A DNA stretch of 64,000 bases from Oscillospiraceae bacterium (GCA_016281125.1 JAEEIA010000002.1:20389-84388); one strand, 5' to 3'. Positions 43,316 through 52,570 are shown, counted from the stretch's first letter. The notes: generated by a model from the letters alone, not told the origin. Program-made: numbers and translations.

Positions 43316-43669
43316 TCATTCCGAAATATGCTCGCAGCCCATATCAATGATCTTCTTGACATGGTCATCTGCCAGCGAATAATACACATTCTGCCCGTCG
43401 CGGCGGTATTTCACCAGCCGTGCAAGGCGCAGCGATTTCAGCTGATGCGAAATCGCGGATTTCGTCATGCCGAGCAGCGCCGCCAGGTCACAGACACAGA
43501 GCTCATGCTGCTCCAGCGCATGAAGAATCTGTACGCGGGTGCTGTCACCGAACAGCTTGAACAGCGTTGCCAGCGACATATAGGTTTCTTCCCCGAGAAG
43601 CTGCTGTTTCACCGCCTGCACGACGTCCGCGTGGATTACTTCACATTCACAATGCGGCTGCTTTTCCAT
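43316..43669 (-). CDS. ArsR/SmtB-family metal-sensing repressor (CadC/ZiaR-like)
   Basis: 117 aa. Winged helix with FKLFGDSTRVQILHAL, CVCDLAALLGMTKSAISHQLKSL and DGQNVYYSLAD. Metal ligands are suggested by the N-terminal PHCECEVIH and the ELCVCD in helix 3, as in CadC, plus the C-terminal His region DDHVKKIIDMGCEH, as in zinc sensors. Released from its operators on metal binding, it would induce itself and the exporter. GGAGG lies 6 nt before the ATG. Confidence 0.94.
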   Translation of the reverse strand: MEKQPHCECEVIHADVVQAVKQQLLGEETYMSLATLFKLFGDSTRVQILHALEQHELCVCDLAALLGMTKSAISHQLKSLRLARLVKYRRDGQNVYYSLADDHVKKIIDMGCEHISE

Positions 43670-43689
43670 GACGCACCTCCGTTCAACAG

Positions 43690-43705
43690 TTGAATATCTG
43701 TTCAA
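43690..43705. promoter_or_regulatory. ArsR operator at the arsR promoter
   Basis: TTGAATATCTGTTCAA, a palindrome with the same core as the 43261-43276 site, just downstream of the -10 box and covering the expected start point. Confidence 0.85.
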
Positions 43706-43713
43706 CCATTTGT

Positions 43714-43742
43714 ATTATACCACAAAACGGCGCGCTTGTCAA
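43714..43742 (-). promoter_or_regulatory. Perfect promoter of arsR
   Basis: On the minus strand, TTGACA (43737-43742), 17 nt, TATAAT (43714-43719). Confidence 0.88.
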
Positions 43743-43758
43743 GCCCTTCAGAAAAAAA

Positions 43759-44568
43759 TCACTCTGACAGCATTTCGCGCAGTCCGGTATAATCCGAAAG
43801 CAGATAATGCCTCTCAGCCGCCGCATCAGGCGTCTGCGTGCGGTCAGAATCAACGGTCAGCAGCAGTACCGCATCCGCCGGATATTTTGCGGCAGGCCGG
43901 TTATCCTCGCCGTCATGCTTCACCATATCGGCGGTTTGCAGATCGGCATTCTGCACGCTGACCGTCAGCTCGGTATATTCCCGGCTCTCCGGCGTATCAT
44001 TCAGTGTACGGTCACAGGCGCTGATGAACAGGCTCTGCTGCGCGTACCGGACGGCAAGATCCGTCCACGGCATTTTGCAGGAAAAGCTGTCCAGCAGCGT
44101 GACGGTGCCGTCCGTCAGCGTATACCATTCAAAGACCGGCGCGGCGGCATGCTCCGTGTCGAGCGTTTCCAGCCGGATCACCAGCAGGTCGTCCTCTCCC
44201 CTGCTGCTCAGATCAGCAAGGTACGCGCCCGCGACGCCGGTCTGTGCGGAACATGCCAGCACACCGGAATCATCCGCGAGCCCGTACTTCGGAATCAGCG
44301 TTCCGGTCAGATATTCCAGATACAGCGAGCGCGGCTCTTCTTCCGTAACGGCGGTTGTCACCGTGGTTTCTGCGCCGGTGACAGCCGCCGTTGACGCCCC
44401 CTCTGTGGATGTTGTTGTTTTGGTTTCCGTCGTGACAGGCTCCGCAGGTGCGGCGGCCGCCGGACGGCTGTTGCGGTACAGCAGGAAGCCTGCCGTTACA
44501 ACCATAATCAAAAGTGCAGCGATGACGGCAGACTGGCCTCTGTCACTGCGGGAATCTGACTTCTGCAT
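43759..44568 (-). CDS. Unknown membrane-anchored protein
   Basis: 269 aa. One membrane helix (about residues 12-31), a Thr/Glu/Ala linker (about 35-80), then a soluble domain with alternating beta pattern and no recognised motif. Thr-rich linkers of this kind are typical of extracytoplasmic proteins. The ATG giving MQKSDSRS is preferred over a GTG 9 nt upstream because GGAAGG then stands 8 nt away. It follows a zinc-ribbon membrane protein gene by 5 nt. Confidence 0.65.
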   Translation of the reverse strand: MQKSDSRSDRGQSAVIAALLIMVVTAGFLLYRNSRPAAAAPAEPVTTETKTTTSTEGASTAAVTGAETTVTTAVTEEEPRSLYLEYLTGTLIPKYGLADDSGVLACSAQTGVAGAYLADLSSRGEDDLLVIRLETLDTEHAAAPVFEWYTLTDGTVTLLDSFSCKMPWTDLAVRYAQQSLFISACDRTLNDTPESREYTELTVSVQNADLQTADMVKHDGEDNRPAAKYPADAVLLLTVDSDRTQTPDAAAERHYLLSDYTGLREMLSE

Positions 44569-44573
44569 ACCCG

Positions 44574-44825
44574 TCACCTTCCCCTCAGAATCAGTGTGCC
44601 GACAAGCGAGGCCGACAGCGCTGCGAGATGGAACAGGAGCATCAGCTTCATGACAGCGCCGCCGTGTACCCAGAGCAGCGCATGCGATCTGTGCGGATGC
44701 TTAAGCATCGCCTGATCGTCCTGCGGCAGGGCCGGTACCGCAGGACGCGGCAGGTGGCAGACAGGGCAGAATTTCATGTTCCCCTGATTCTTGGAATTGC
44801 ATCTGCTGCATACCCAGCGTTCCAT
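44574..44825 (-). CDS. Zinc-ribbon small membrane protein
   Basis: 83 aa. An N-terminal rubredoxin-like zinc ribbon (WVCSRCNSKNQGNMKFCPVC) and one C-terminal membrane helix (LLFHLAALSASLVGTLIL). Unknown function. GGGAGG precedes the ATG giving MERWVC by 7 nt. Probably cotranscribed with the next anchored protein. Confidence 0.78.
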   Translation of the reverse strand: MERWVCSRCNSKNQGNMKFCPVCHLPRPAVPALPQDDQAMLKHPHRSHALLWVHGGAVMKLMLLFHLAALSASLVGTLILRGR

Positions 44826-44915
44826 ACGGATACCTCCCATCCTAGAATTTTGAATGATTATACCTGAAGCACCGCATTGCGCGGATGCAACGGGATTTGC
44901 GTTTTCTTGAATCCA

Positions 44916-45830
44916 TCAGCCGATCTCATGCATCGTTTTCTCGTCATACGAAGCAGGCTTCCGGAATACGGCAAGCGCTTCGTAAGCCATTTCTGCCTGA
45001 AATTCGTTCAGCCGGAGACTGCGGGTGCAGGGCCGACCGTCAGCGTCCTGATACTGTATGCTGATCCGGTATTCCAGTTCTGATCCGGCGTACATCTGAT
45101 TGATAAAATGCCGCGTGCGCCGTACACCGCGCGTGACAGCTGTGATACGCCGGTTGTCTGCCGCCGTGATACCGGATGCATCCAGCATCACCGTATAGTT
45201 TCCGCCGATATTGATGACGTTCTGCTTGTATTTCAGCGTTTTGCCGTTCAGGTACGAGCGTTCGATGTGCGGCAGCTCGTCCCCGCAGCTGCGGAGAAAT
45301 TTCCTGACCGGTGTGCGGAGCAGAATCACCAGTCCCCACACCAGAAAGATCAGTCCGCCGACTGCTAAAAAGCCGTTCAGCTCCGCGATGCCGGTGCGCC
45401 AGAATACGGCGGGCAGGAGCATACACATCGCAAAGCTGATCATGACAATGCCGGCCGGCCGCAGATAATGCCGGTTCAGGTCAGCTTTGAGGCTGTTCGC
45501 CTTTACGGGGCGAAAATCATGTGCGGCGCGGTATTGCCGGTACGATTCCAGCCACTGCTCCTGTTCATAGTATACGCCGCTCTCAATGCGGTTTTTGAGG
45601 TCGGCATACTTTTTTTCTGCACAAATTTCCCAGATGAACAGCCCGATGAATGCCGCACCGAACAGGAGCGAGATCAGAACGGACGGCATGACCGGCATCC
45701 TGTAATACAAGTGCAGGAGCAGAAAGGAAAACGGAGGGCCGATGATAACACCCCAGAAGAACCGCTTTTTCCGCGGCAGGAGCTTCGGATGAGAAATATC
45801 GGAGAGTGTTTTTCTAAACTCGTTCTTCAT
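44916..45830 (-). CDS. Unknown polytopic membrane protein
   Basis: 304 aa. Helix pairs at about residues 25-70 and 125-170. The remaining soluble part includes a beta-rich segment (YLNGKTLKYKQNVINIGGNY, ELEYRISIQYQDADG) with a PH-like feel. No family is recognised. Its ATG overlaps the stop of the upstream TPR gene (ATGA). Confidence 0.65.
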   Translation of the reverse strand: MKNEFRKTLSDISHPKLLPRKKRFFWGVIIGPPFSFLLLHLYYRMPVMPSVLISLLFGAAFIGLFIWEICAEKKYADLKNRIESGVYYEQEQWLESYRQYRAAHDFRPVKANSLKADLNRHYLRPAGIVMISFAMCMLLPAVFWRTGIAELNGFLAVGGLIFLVWGLVILLRTPVRKFLRSCGDELPHIERSYLNGKTLKYKQNVINIGGNYTVMLDASGITAADNRRITAVTRGVRRTRHFINQMYAGSELEYRISIQYQDADGRPCTRSLRLNEFQAEMAYEALAVFRKPASYDEKTMHEIG

Positions 45831-47245
45831 GATACTGCACCTGCTTTCCGGACGGCTGCATCCGCAATGAGGATGCCCGCATGTTCCAGATCCGGCGCGC
45901 TGATCGGGTAAACCCGCAGTCGGAGTGTCCTGACACCGGACACATCCGCCTGAACATGCAGCGCCGCAGTATCCCTGTCAAACGGGAAGGAGCGCAGCAA
46001 TTTGCCGTCCCCGTAAATTTCCAGAATCACGCTGTTTTCCGCGGTATACGATTGCAGCGGCGCGGCGGTCAGCGTCAGCAGGCTGTACTGTCCGTCCAGC
46101 TGAAACTCCCCGCTTGAGGAGCGCCTGCCGGTCTGCGCGCCGTCATAGGAATAATACAGATTGCCGTCCGCGGGATAGGTACTGCCGCGGCGGTCGGTGA
46201 GCTGCTCCTCCGCTTTGTAAAACTCCACAAGCTCTCCGTTCTGCATCAGAGAGAGCTTCTGCGGCTTGTAGCCGTCCAGCGTCTGCCGGAGCGTTTGCAG
46301 CTGCGGCGTATCCGGAAACAGCGCCTGTGCCTCTTTCAGCAGCGCGTCCGCCTGATCGGTTTTGCCCTGATCCGCCAGCGTCACGGCCTGCTCCGGTACA
46401 AATTGCAGATAGCGTGCGGTGAGATTCTGCCGCACAAATTCCAGCAGCGTATCCCCCGGCAGCGCCTCCAGCGCCCCGTTCAGCGCGGCAAAGGCCTCCG
46501 GATACTGATTCTGATCTGCGGCGATGCGCGCGCGCTGCATCGCAGTGTGCCGGACGGTCAGGGCTCTGCGGTCAGCCGTCTGATGCTGTGCGGCAGTCAG
46601 CGTTTCGTCACCGGGCAGAACAGTCAGCGCCTGCGTGAGCACGTCCAGCGCCGTATCATATTCCGCCGCGGCAGCAGCCTCTGCGGCATCTGCCAGCGCC
46701 TTTGTCCGGAGCCGGTTTTCCGCTGCGGAGAGCGCATCCTTTGCGGTGCGGTAAGCCTCCGCATCGGCCTGCGTGACAAGCCGGTACTGCCGGATTGCCC
46801 CGGCATCGTCCCCGGACTGCTCCACTTTCTGTGCGGCGGCCAGTGCCTGCCGGGACGCCTCGGTTTTCTCCATAGCTGCAAGGTGTTTTTCTGCGCGTGC
46901 GGTGACGTCCTCTGCGCCGAGCGTTTTCATCGAGCGGAGCTTGGCCGCGGCTTTTGCATAGGATGTGCGACCGGCGCAGTAATCCGCATACAGCTTATCC
47001 GTTTCCGCAAGCAGTGCGTCAAGGATCTGCGCATTCGGGGCATCCCCGCGGAAATGCGTCAGATACACGGTTTTCGGATCGGTGATCCGCTCGGTCTGCA
47101 CGGCACGGAGCGCGCCGAACGGCCGGTCGCGGTGCTGCTGCACGAGCAGTACGCATTCCGCGGCCAGAACGCAGAGAAGAACCGCAATGCAGACCGAGCC
47201 TGCGTTTTTCCGCCCCGACGGCGCCTGCTTTTTCCGGTTTTGCAT
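45827..47245 (-). CDS. TPR-like anchored protein with NPCBM-like C-terminal domain
   Basis: 472 aa. One N-terminal membrane helix (about 18-37), a long Ala/Gln/Leu-rich helical region with TPR-like repeats (residues about 85-330), then a beta-sandwich of about 110 residues (FQLDGQYSLLTLTAAPLQSY, VILEIYGDGKLLRSFPFD, VSGVRTLRLRVYP) that resembles NPCBM modules of bacterial glycosidases. A surface protein that binds glycans or peptidoglycan is an inference. AGGAGG lies 7 nt before the ATG at 47245. Confidence 0.75.
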   Translation of the reverse strand: MQNRKKQAPSGRKNAGSVCIAVLLCVLAAECVLLVQQHRDRPFGALRAVQTERITDPKTVYLTHFRGDAPNAQILDALLAETDKLYADYCAGRTSYAKAAAKLRSMKTLGAEDVTARAEKHLAAMEKTEASRQALAAAQKVEQSGDDAGAIRQYRLVTQADAEAYRTAKDALSAAENRLRTKALADAAEAAAAAEYDTALDVLTQALTVLPGDETLTAAQHQTADRRALTVRHTAMQRARIAADQNQYPEAFAALNGALEALPGDTLLEFVRQNLTARYLQFVPEQAVTLADQGKTDQADALLKEAQALFPDTPQLQTLRQTLDGYKPQKLSLMQNGELVEFYKAEEQLTDRRGSTYPADGNLYYSYDGAQTGRRSSSGEFQLDGQYSLLTLTAAPLQSYTAENSVILEIYGDGKLLRSFPFDRDTAALHVQADVSGVRTLRLRVYPISAPDLEHAGILIADAAVRKAGAVS

Positions 47246-47275
47246 CACGTTCCCTCCTTTGAAAAATCTGCTTTT

Positions 47276-47304
47276 ATTATATCAGATTATGGGGAAAATT
47301 GCAA
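47276..47304 (-). promoter_or_regulatory. Promoter of the TPR-NPCBM operon
   Basis: On the minus strand, TTGCAA, 17 nt, TATAAT. Confidence 0.82.
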
Positions 47305-47447
47305 TAGAGCATCATGCAACGGCAAACATGCCTCTGTTGAAATCATAATGCAAAAAGCAAGTGCTTGTTATGAAAAGCGTCGAGATGCACAAAATATCGT
47401 ACGCCTTCCTGTTCAATCCGCCAAAAAAATCCGGCTTTCTCCGGCAC

Positions 47448-47476
47448 TTGCAAAAATCATGCTTTTATGGTACAAT
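47448..47476 (+). promoter_or_regulatory. Promoter of the M16C protease gene
   Basis: TTGCAA, 17 nt, TACAAT, 38 nt before the ATG. Confidence 0.8.
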
Positions 47477-47514
47477 AAGAAACAGGCATACGCCGACGAA
47501 AAGGAGGAAACTAT

Positions 47515-50388
47515 ATGCTGAATCAGGGAGATACACTGCACGGCTTTACCGTGACGAGGGTGCGGGAATCCGCAGAGCTCGGCGGCAGAATCGTGGAGAT
47601 GACCTATGAAAAGACCGGCACGGAGCTGGTCTGGATCGACAACGGCGCGGAGAACAAGCTGTTCTCCATCGCGTTCAAGACGCTGCCGGAGGACAGCACC
47701 GGCGTGTTCCACATTCTGGAGCATTCCGTGCTGTGCGGCTCAAAGAAATATCCGGTGCGGGAGCCGTTTGTCGAGCTGCTGAAAAGCTCGATGAACACGT
47801 TTCTCAATGCAATGACCTTTCCGGATAAGACCATGTATCCGGTATCCAGCCGCAATGCGCGGGACTTTCTCAATCTGACGGGGGTCTATCTGGACGCGGT
47901 CTTTGCGCCGGACATTCTGCGCAATCCCAATATCTTCTGCCAGGAGGGCTGGCATATTGAGCAGGACGAAGACGGCACGCTCAGCTATAAGGGCGTCGTG
48001 TTCAACGAGATGAAGGGCGCGCTCAGCAGCGCGGACGAGCTCGCGGCGGATAAGCTGATGTCCATGCTGTTCCCGGATACCGCCTACGGCTTCAATTCCG
48101 GCGGCGATCCGGCGGTGATCTCGACGCTCACCTACGAACAGTTCAAGGAAACCTATGCCCGCTTCTATCATCCCTCGAATGCGCGGATCTATCTGGACGG
48201 CGCGATTCCGCAGGAGGAAACCTTTGCGCTGTTGGAGGAATATCTCTCGCAGTACGACCGCAGTGATGCGCTGCCGGTGCTCGCAATGCAGACGCCGGTT
48301 TCCGCATCGGATACGATTTATTACGATCTGCCGGAGGACGAATCGCCGGAGAACCGCAGCAATCTGACCGTCGGCCGGATCATCGGCGACTGGCGCGACC
48401 GCACCAAAATGCTCGCGGTCAGCGTCATGCTGGACGCTTTTGCCGCATCCAATGAAACACCGTTCAAGCGCGCGGTTCTCTCTGCGGGACTGGCGCAGGA
48501 AATGGATATTATGGTCGAAACCTCCATTGCGCAGGCTTATTTGCAGATTCATCTGAAAAATGTCACCGACGGCAGAGCGGACGAGATTCTGCCGCTGCTG
48601 CGCAAAACCGCCGCAGATCTGCTGAAAGAAGGTCTGGACAAATCCGCACTGGAGGCCTCCGCAAACCGGATTGAATTCCGGCTCATGGAGCCCGCCGAGC
48701 CGCAGGCACTGGAGCGCTGCATCAACTGCATGAACAGCTGGCTGCACGGCGGTGATCCGCTGATGTATCTGGTCTATGAGGATGCCTTTGCGGAAATCCG
48801 GAAGATGATCGCGGACGGCGCCTTTGACGCACTGATGCGTGAGGTGTTCCTGGACGAGAGCGGTACTGCGGTGCTGTATACGCTGCCGTCGCACACCCGC
48901 GGCGAGGAGCTCCGGCAAGAGGAGGCCGCACGTCTGGCGGAAATCCGCAGCACATGGACAGAGCAGGATATTGCTGAAAACAAGGCCATGAACGAGCGCC
49001 TTGCCGCATGGCAGCAGACGCCGGATACGCCAGAGCAGCTTGCGACGCTGCCGCAGCTGCCGCTTTCTGAGGTCAGCGACCAGCCCTCATGGACGGAAAC
49101 CGTCTTGCAGGAGAAGGCGGGCGTTACGGTACTGTTCCACCCGGCAGCCTGCCGCAGCATCGTGCATATTTCGCTGCATTTTGCACTGACAGACTTCACG
49201 CTGGAGGAGCTGTCGCTGCTCAACCATGCGGGCAGTCTGTTCGGCCGCCTGAAGACGGAAAACTACTCCGCGCTGGATCTCCAGCGGGAGCTGAAAAGCA
49301 AGCTCGGCAGACTGGAAACCGGCGTCGAGATCATGGCGAAGAAAAAGCAGACAGAAACCTGCACACCCGTCCTGGCCGTGCGGTGCAGCGTCCTGCGGGA
49401 CAGCCTGCCGGAAGCGTTCCGGCTGATCCGTGAGGTGCTCCTGACGACCGATTTCAGCGAAAAGGATAAGATCCGCGAAATTGTGCTGCAAACGAATGAA
49501 CAGTTCCGCCAGTACGGAATCATGGCTGGTCATGCGCTCGGCATGAGCTGTGTGCTTTCGGGATATTCTGCCCGCAGTGCGGCGCGTGCCGCAACGAACG
49601 GCTACCAGGCGATCAAATCGACACAGAAGCTCGCGGAGCAGTTTGACGCGCAGTTTGATGCATTCTCCGCGCTCCTGAAACGGATGCAGGGAGCGCTTTG
49701 CAGAAAGCGTCTGGCGTTTGCAAGCGTGACCGCGGTGCAGGATGCGGATCTGACGCCGCTGCTCATGTCCCTGCCGGAAGGCGAAGGCGTCCCGGCGGAG
49801 AAGCATTACGAAGCATCGCTGCCGGAGAAATCGGGCTATCAGATTCCGGCGCAGATCGGCTTTGCGGTACAGGGCTGGATGACCGTGAAGGACGGTCTGC
49901 CGTATAACGCAGGCTGGCGCGTGGCCGGCAAGCTCATTTCCCTGAGCTATCTCTGGAACATGGTGCGCGTGCAGGGCGGCGCTTACGGCACGGGCATTTC
50001 GGTCATGCCGGACAGCAGCATCGTCACGTATTCGTTCCGGGATCCCTCTCCGGCGCGTTCGCTGGAGGTCAACAGCGGCATTCCGGAATTTATCCGGCAG
50101 TTCTGCGAAAGCGGCGAGCCGATTGACAAGTTCATCATCTCGACCGTTTCCGATGAGGAGCCGCTGCGCGCCCCGAGAGAAGAAGGCCTGATCGCGGATG
50201 CACTCTGGTTCGCCGGAAAGACACGGGAGGAGCTTGTGCAGGAGCGCCGGCAGATGCTTTCCGTGACGCGGGAATCGCTGCTGGAGAGCTGCGCAGTCTT
50301 TGAAGCGTTTGCAGAAAAGGGCGCCGTCTGTGTGGTCGCGGCAGGCAATCAGCTTGCGGACTGCGAGGGACTGACCGTGCTGGAGTGA
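47515..50388 (+). CDS. M16C (PreP/Cym1-like) zinc metalloprotease
   Basis: 957 aa, cytoplasmic. The inverted zinc motif is HILEHSVLCGS, the distal ligand region is KGVVFNEMKGALSS, and two M16 halves fold as a peptide-degrading chamber. FVELLKSSMNTFLNAMT and YPVSSRN are typical of the PreP branch. The C-terminal half has GGAYGTGISV. It probably degrades peptides such as cleaved signal or misfolded fragments. GGAGG lies before the ATG. Confidence 0.95.
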   Translation: MLNQGDTLHGFTVTRVRESAELGGRIVEMTYEKTGTELVWIDNGAENKLFSIAFKTLPEDSTGVFHILEHSVLCGSKKYPVREPFVELLKSSMNTFLNAMTFPDKTMYPVSSRNARDFLNLTGVYLDAVFAPDILRNPNIFCQEGWHIEQDEDGTLSYKGVVFNEMKGALSSADELAADKLMSMLFPDTAYGFNSGGDPAVISTLTYEQFKETYARFYHPSNARIYLDGAIPQEETFALLEEYLSQYDRSDALPVLAMQTPVSASDTIYYDLPEDESPENRSNLTVGRIIGDWRDRTKMLAVSVMLDAFAASNETPFKRAVLSAGLAQEMDIMVETSIAQAYLQIHLKNVTDGRADEILPLLRKTAADLLKEGLDKSALEASANRIEFRLMEPAEPQALERCINCMNSWLHGGDPLMYLVYEDAFAEIRKMIADGAFDALMREVFLDESGTAVLYTLPSHTRGEELRQEEAARLAEIRSTWTEQDIAENKAMNERLAAWQQTPDTPEQLATLPQLPLSEVSDQPSWTETVLQEKAGVTVLFHPAACRSIVHISLHFALTDFTLEELSLLNHAGSLFGRLKTENYSALDLQRELKSKLGRLETGVEIMAKKKQTETCTPVLAVRCSVLRDSLPEAFRLIREVLLTTDFSEKDKIREIVLQTNEQFRQYGIMAGHALGMSCVLSGYSARSAARAATNGYQAIKSTQKLAEQFDAQFDAFSALLKRMQGALCRKRLAFASVTAVQDADLTPLLMSLPEGEGVPAEKHYEASLPEKSGYQIPAQIGFAVQGWMTVKDGLPYNAGWRVAGKLISLSYLWNMVRVQGGAYGTGISVMPDSSIVTYSFRDPSPARSLEVNSGIPEFIRQFCESGEPIDKFIISTVSDEEPLRAPREEGLIADALWFAGKTREELVQERRQMLSVTRESLLESCAVFEAFAEKGAVCVVAAGNQLADCEGLTVLE

Positions 50389-50424
50389 GATACGTTTCTC
50401 TGCGCGATGATCCGTTATGAGGGC

Positions 50425-50465
50425 TCTTACCCATTATAAATCCATTGGAGATACCGGTTTCAGGG
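50425..50465 (+). repeat. Repeat family A, partial copy 3
   Basis: CCCATTATAAATCCATTGGAGATACCG then TTT, the 3' module of the family. Confidence 0.75.
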
Positions 50466-50475
50466 AACGCCCTCT

Positions 50476-50640
50476 ATCGCAGGGCGTCCCCTCTTGCCGC
50501 TTTGCGGCAATTCACCCCTTGCGAAGCTCTTGATATGCCGGAGTATTTCGCTCACTGCGGTGAGCGACGGGGGCGCTGCCCCTCGACCCTGCAAGCCTTT
50601 GAAAAGGCTTGACCGAAACTTTTATTTTGGGCTTATTTTC
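50476..50640 (-). repeat. Repeat family B, copy 1 (inverted)
   Basis: Read on the minus strand: AAAATAAAAGTTTCGGTCAA, GCCTTTTCAAAGGC, GGGTCGAGGGGCAGCGCCCC, GTCGCTCACCG. It matches 53955-54060 block by block. It accounts for most of the 384-nt gap after the protease; no gene is seen. Confidence 0.8.
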
Positions 50641-50649
50641 TATACATAA

Positions 50650-50728
50650 TGGGATTCTTAAGGGCTAGTAGCCCTTAAGCGGGGTTTGGGGCAGCGCCCC
50701 ATTATAATCCATCGAAGATACCTTTTTC
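50650..50728 (+). repeat. Repeat family A, copy 4
   Basis: GGGATTCTTAAGGGC, hairpin partner GCCCTTAAG, GGGGTTTGGGGCAGCGCCCC, AATCCATCGAAGATACC, TTTTT. Confidence 0.85.
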
Positions 50729-50772
50729 AACTACAAGCAAAAGCGTCCCCGCAATGAGGACGCTTTTCCTGT

Positions 50773-51099
50773 TTATGCCGTTGTTTCGGTCAAATCTGCC
50801 GCAGCATCGGAGAATGCACGCTTTGCGTCGGTCACAAGCGCTCCGGCCTGAGCAGCCGCCTTGCTGACCGCCGTTTCCGCCCGTTCAAACGCATCCGGCT
50901 CCGTCATGTCCGTGCTCCGGTGAACGTCATCGCTTTCGTACAGCGCATTGTGATCGTCCGCCGCAGTCGTCACGGCAGCCCGCACGGAGGTCACAGCAGG
51001 GCGCGCGCCCTGATCAGCCGTTTCCGTCCGCGCACCGCAGCCCGTAAGCAGCAGACCGCCGAATGCCGTCAGCAGAATCGCCTTTGCATGTTGCTTCAT
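50773..51099 (-). CDS. Small unknown lipoprotein
   Basis: 108 aa. A lipoprotein signal with lipobox LLLTGC (Cys near 21) precedes an Ala/Asp/Thr-rich, likely disordered or helical tail. No domain is recognised. GAAAGGAAC stands about 12 nt before the chosen ATG. Downstream of ybaK on the same strand. Confidence 0.68.
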   Translation of the reverse strand: MKQHAKAILLTAFGGLLLTGCGARTETADQGARPAVTSVRAAVTTAADDHNALYESDDVHRSTDMTEPDAFERAETAVSKAAAQAGALVTDAKRAFSDAAADLTETTA

Positions 51100-51219
51100 A
51101 GAGAATGCCGTTCCTTTCCGGCAGATCGCTCTGCCAAGCTGCACCCGCATGTTTATGCAGGGCATTATCAGCATTCCCGTTTTTTGCAGTTTCATGCACG
51201 CAAAGAAATCTGCGAAAAA

Positions 51220-51696
51220 TCACTCCTGCAAATCAGCCGTTTTCCCGTTTGTCGCCTGCAAAAATGCATCCGGCGTCAGAAAAATCTGCGTGCCGAGCCG
51301 TCCGCCGCTGACGATGATTTCATCGTAAAGCTCCGCGGTTTCATCGAGAAACACGGGATAATCCTTCTTCATCCCGATGGCCGTGCAGCCGCCGCGGATA
51401 TATCCGGTCACGGCCTGAATCTCCTTGACCGGCAGCAGCTGAATCGACTTCTCCCCTGCTGCTGCGGCCGCCTTTTTCAGATCCATCTCCGCGGTGCCCT
51501 GCATCACAAATGCGTAATATGCGCCGCTTTTGCCGACACACATCAGCGTTTTGAAGGTCTGCTCCGGATCCTGCCCGAGCATCTCCGCAATCGTGACCGC
51601 ATCGGTGAATTCATCGCAATCGTAAAAATTGACGCGGTGCGGGAGCGCCTTCTGCTCCAGAATCCGCATCGCATTGGTTTTCTGCTGCTTTGACAT
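51220..51696 (-). CDS. ybaK: Cys-tRNA(Pro)/Cys-tRNA(Cys) deacylase YbaK
   Basis: 158 aa. Removes cysteine mischarged on tRNA-Pro. Family features are TFKTLMCVG, the catalytic-Lys region of the YbaK fold, YIRGGCTAIGMKK and IIVSGGRLGTQIFL. GGAAGGAAC lies before the ATG. Its first 86 bp overlap the 3' end of the frame of the upstream PH-domain gene, an overlap too long for a normal operon and a hint of a frameshift there. Confidence 0.95.
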   Translation of the reverse strand: MSKQQKTNAMRILEQKALPHRVNFYDCDEFTDAVTIAEMLGQDPEQTFKTLMCVGKSGAYYAFVMQGTAEMDLKKAAAAAGEKSIQLLPVKEIQAVTGYIRGGCTAIGMKKDYPVFLDETAELYDEIIVSGGRLGTQIFLTPDAFLQATNGKTADLQE

Positions 51697-52570
51697 ATCT
51701 GTTCCTTCCGTTTCTCCGTATTATTCCCGCTGAACGGAATTCCGGAGCTGTATCCTGATGATTCTGCTCCGGAACGGGCGGTTGCCCCTCCGGCTGTCCG
51801 TCCGCGACAAAGCTGCCGCGCACAGCATTGAATCCGCGCTCCGGATCAGAGAACATCGGCTGTCCGGCGACCGGCTGACCGAACACGGTTTTCTGCATCG
51901 GTGCGACCTGCGCACGGATTCGCGCTGCACCGAAATCGCCGGGCATCTGACGAAAATCGGGATCCATGCTTTCCGGCTCATTGATATAATTGTTTTCGGC
52001 ATCGGCTTCCTGCTGCTTCTGACTGATCAGCTGCATGACGCTCTCATAATCAGCGATGTGCCGAAAGACGAGTGCATGCGAAGATTTCAGCTCAACACCG
52101 CGCACGATCAATTCCGAACCGGGTTCGCCGACCATCGTGAGGCACATCGAGGATACGCTGCCGGTGCCGAGCATTTTATCCAGGAATCCTCTCTTGAGCG
52201 TCACATCGGTAATCGCCCCGAACGGCTTCATCCCCATCTTCTTCGGAACCGCGTTGCCGTACACCACATATATGCCCTTGTCCGTCACGCAGTATTCGGT
52301 TTGCCGCGAACCGAGTACTTTGCACAGCACAACAACCAGATAGATCATCAGCCAAATCGGCAGCAATTCAATCATCAGCTCGATGAATATGCTTCTCTCC
52401 AGCCTCGCAAGCAGCCCCGGCTTGAATAGAAACACGCCTTTGAGCAGAGGCCAAATCAGTAAATACGGCAGAAACAGATTGAGCATTGCCTCCGCTGCCG
52501 TCACATGCCATGTTTTCTTTCCGTACCACAGCACTTTTTCGCCCTAACCGATCCGCTCCGTCAGCTTCAT
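51611..52570 (-). pseudogene. PH-domain membrane protein, probable decaying paralogue with TAG at codon 9
   Basis: Starting at ATG 52570 (GGGAGG upstream) the frame reads MKLTERIG, stop (TAG at 52544-52546), GEKVLWYGKK and then continues open to 51611. The paralogue at 53813 reads MKLLDQISGNEKILWHGQK with no stop, so the nonsense codon sits inside a conserved N-terminus. Beyond it come two membrane helices, a bacterial PH domain (TDKGIYVVYGNAVPKKMGMKPFGAITDVTLKRGFLDKMLGTG) and a Pro/Gln tail. The C-terminal extension overlapping ybaK suggests a second lesion. A GTG at 52534 could start a product shortened by 12 residues, or the TAG could be read through. Confidence 0.7.
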
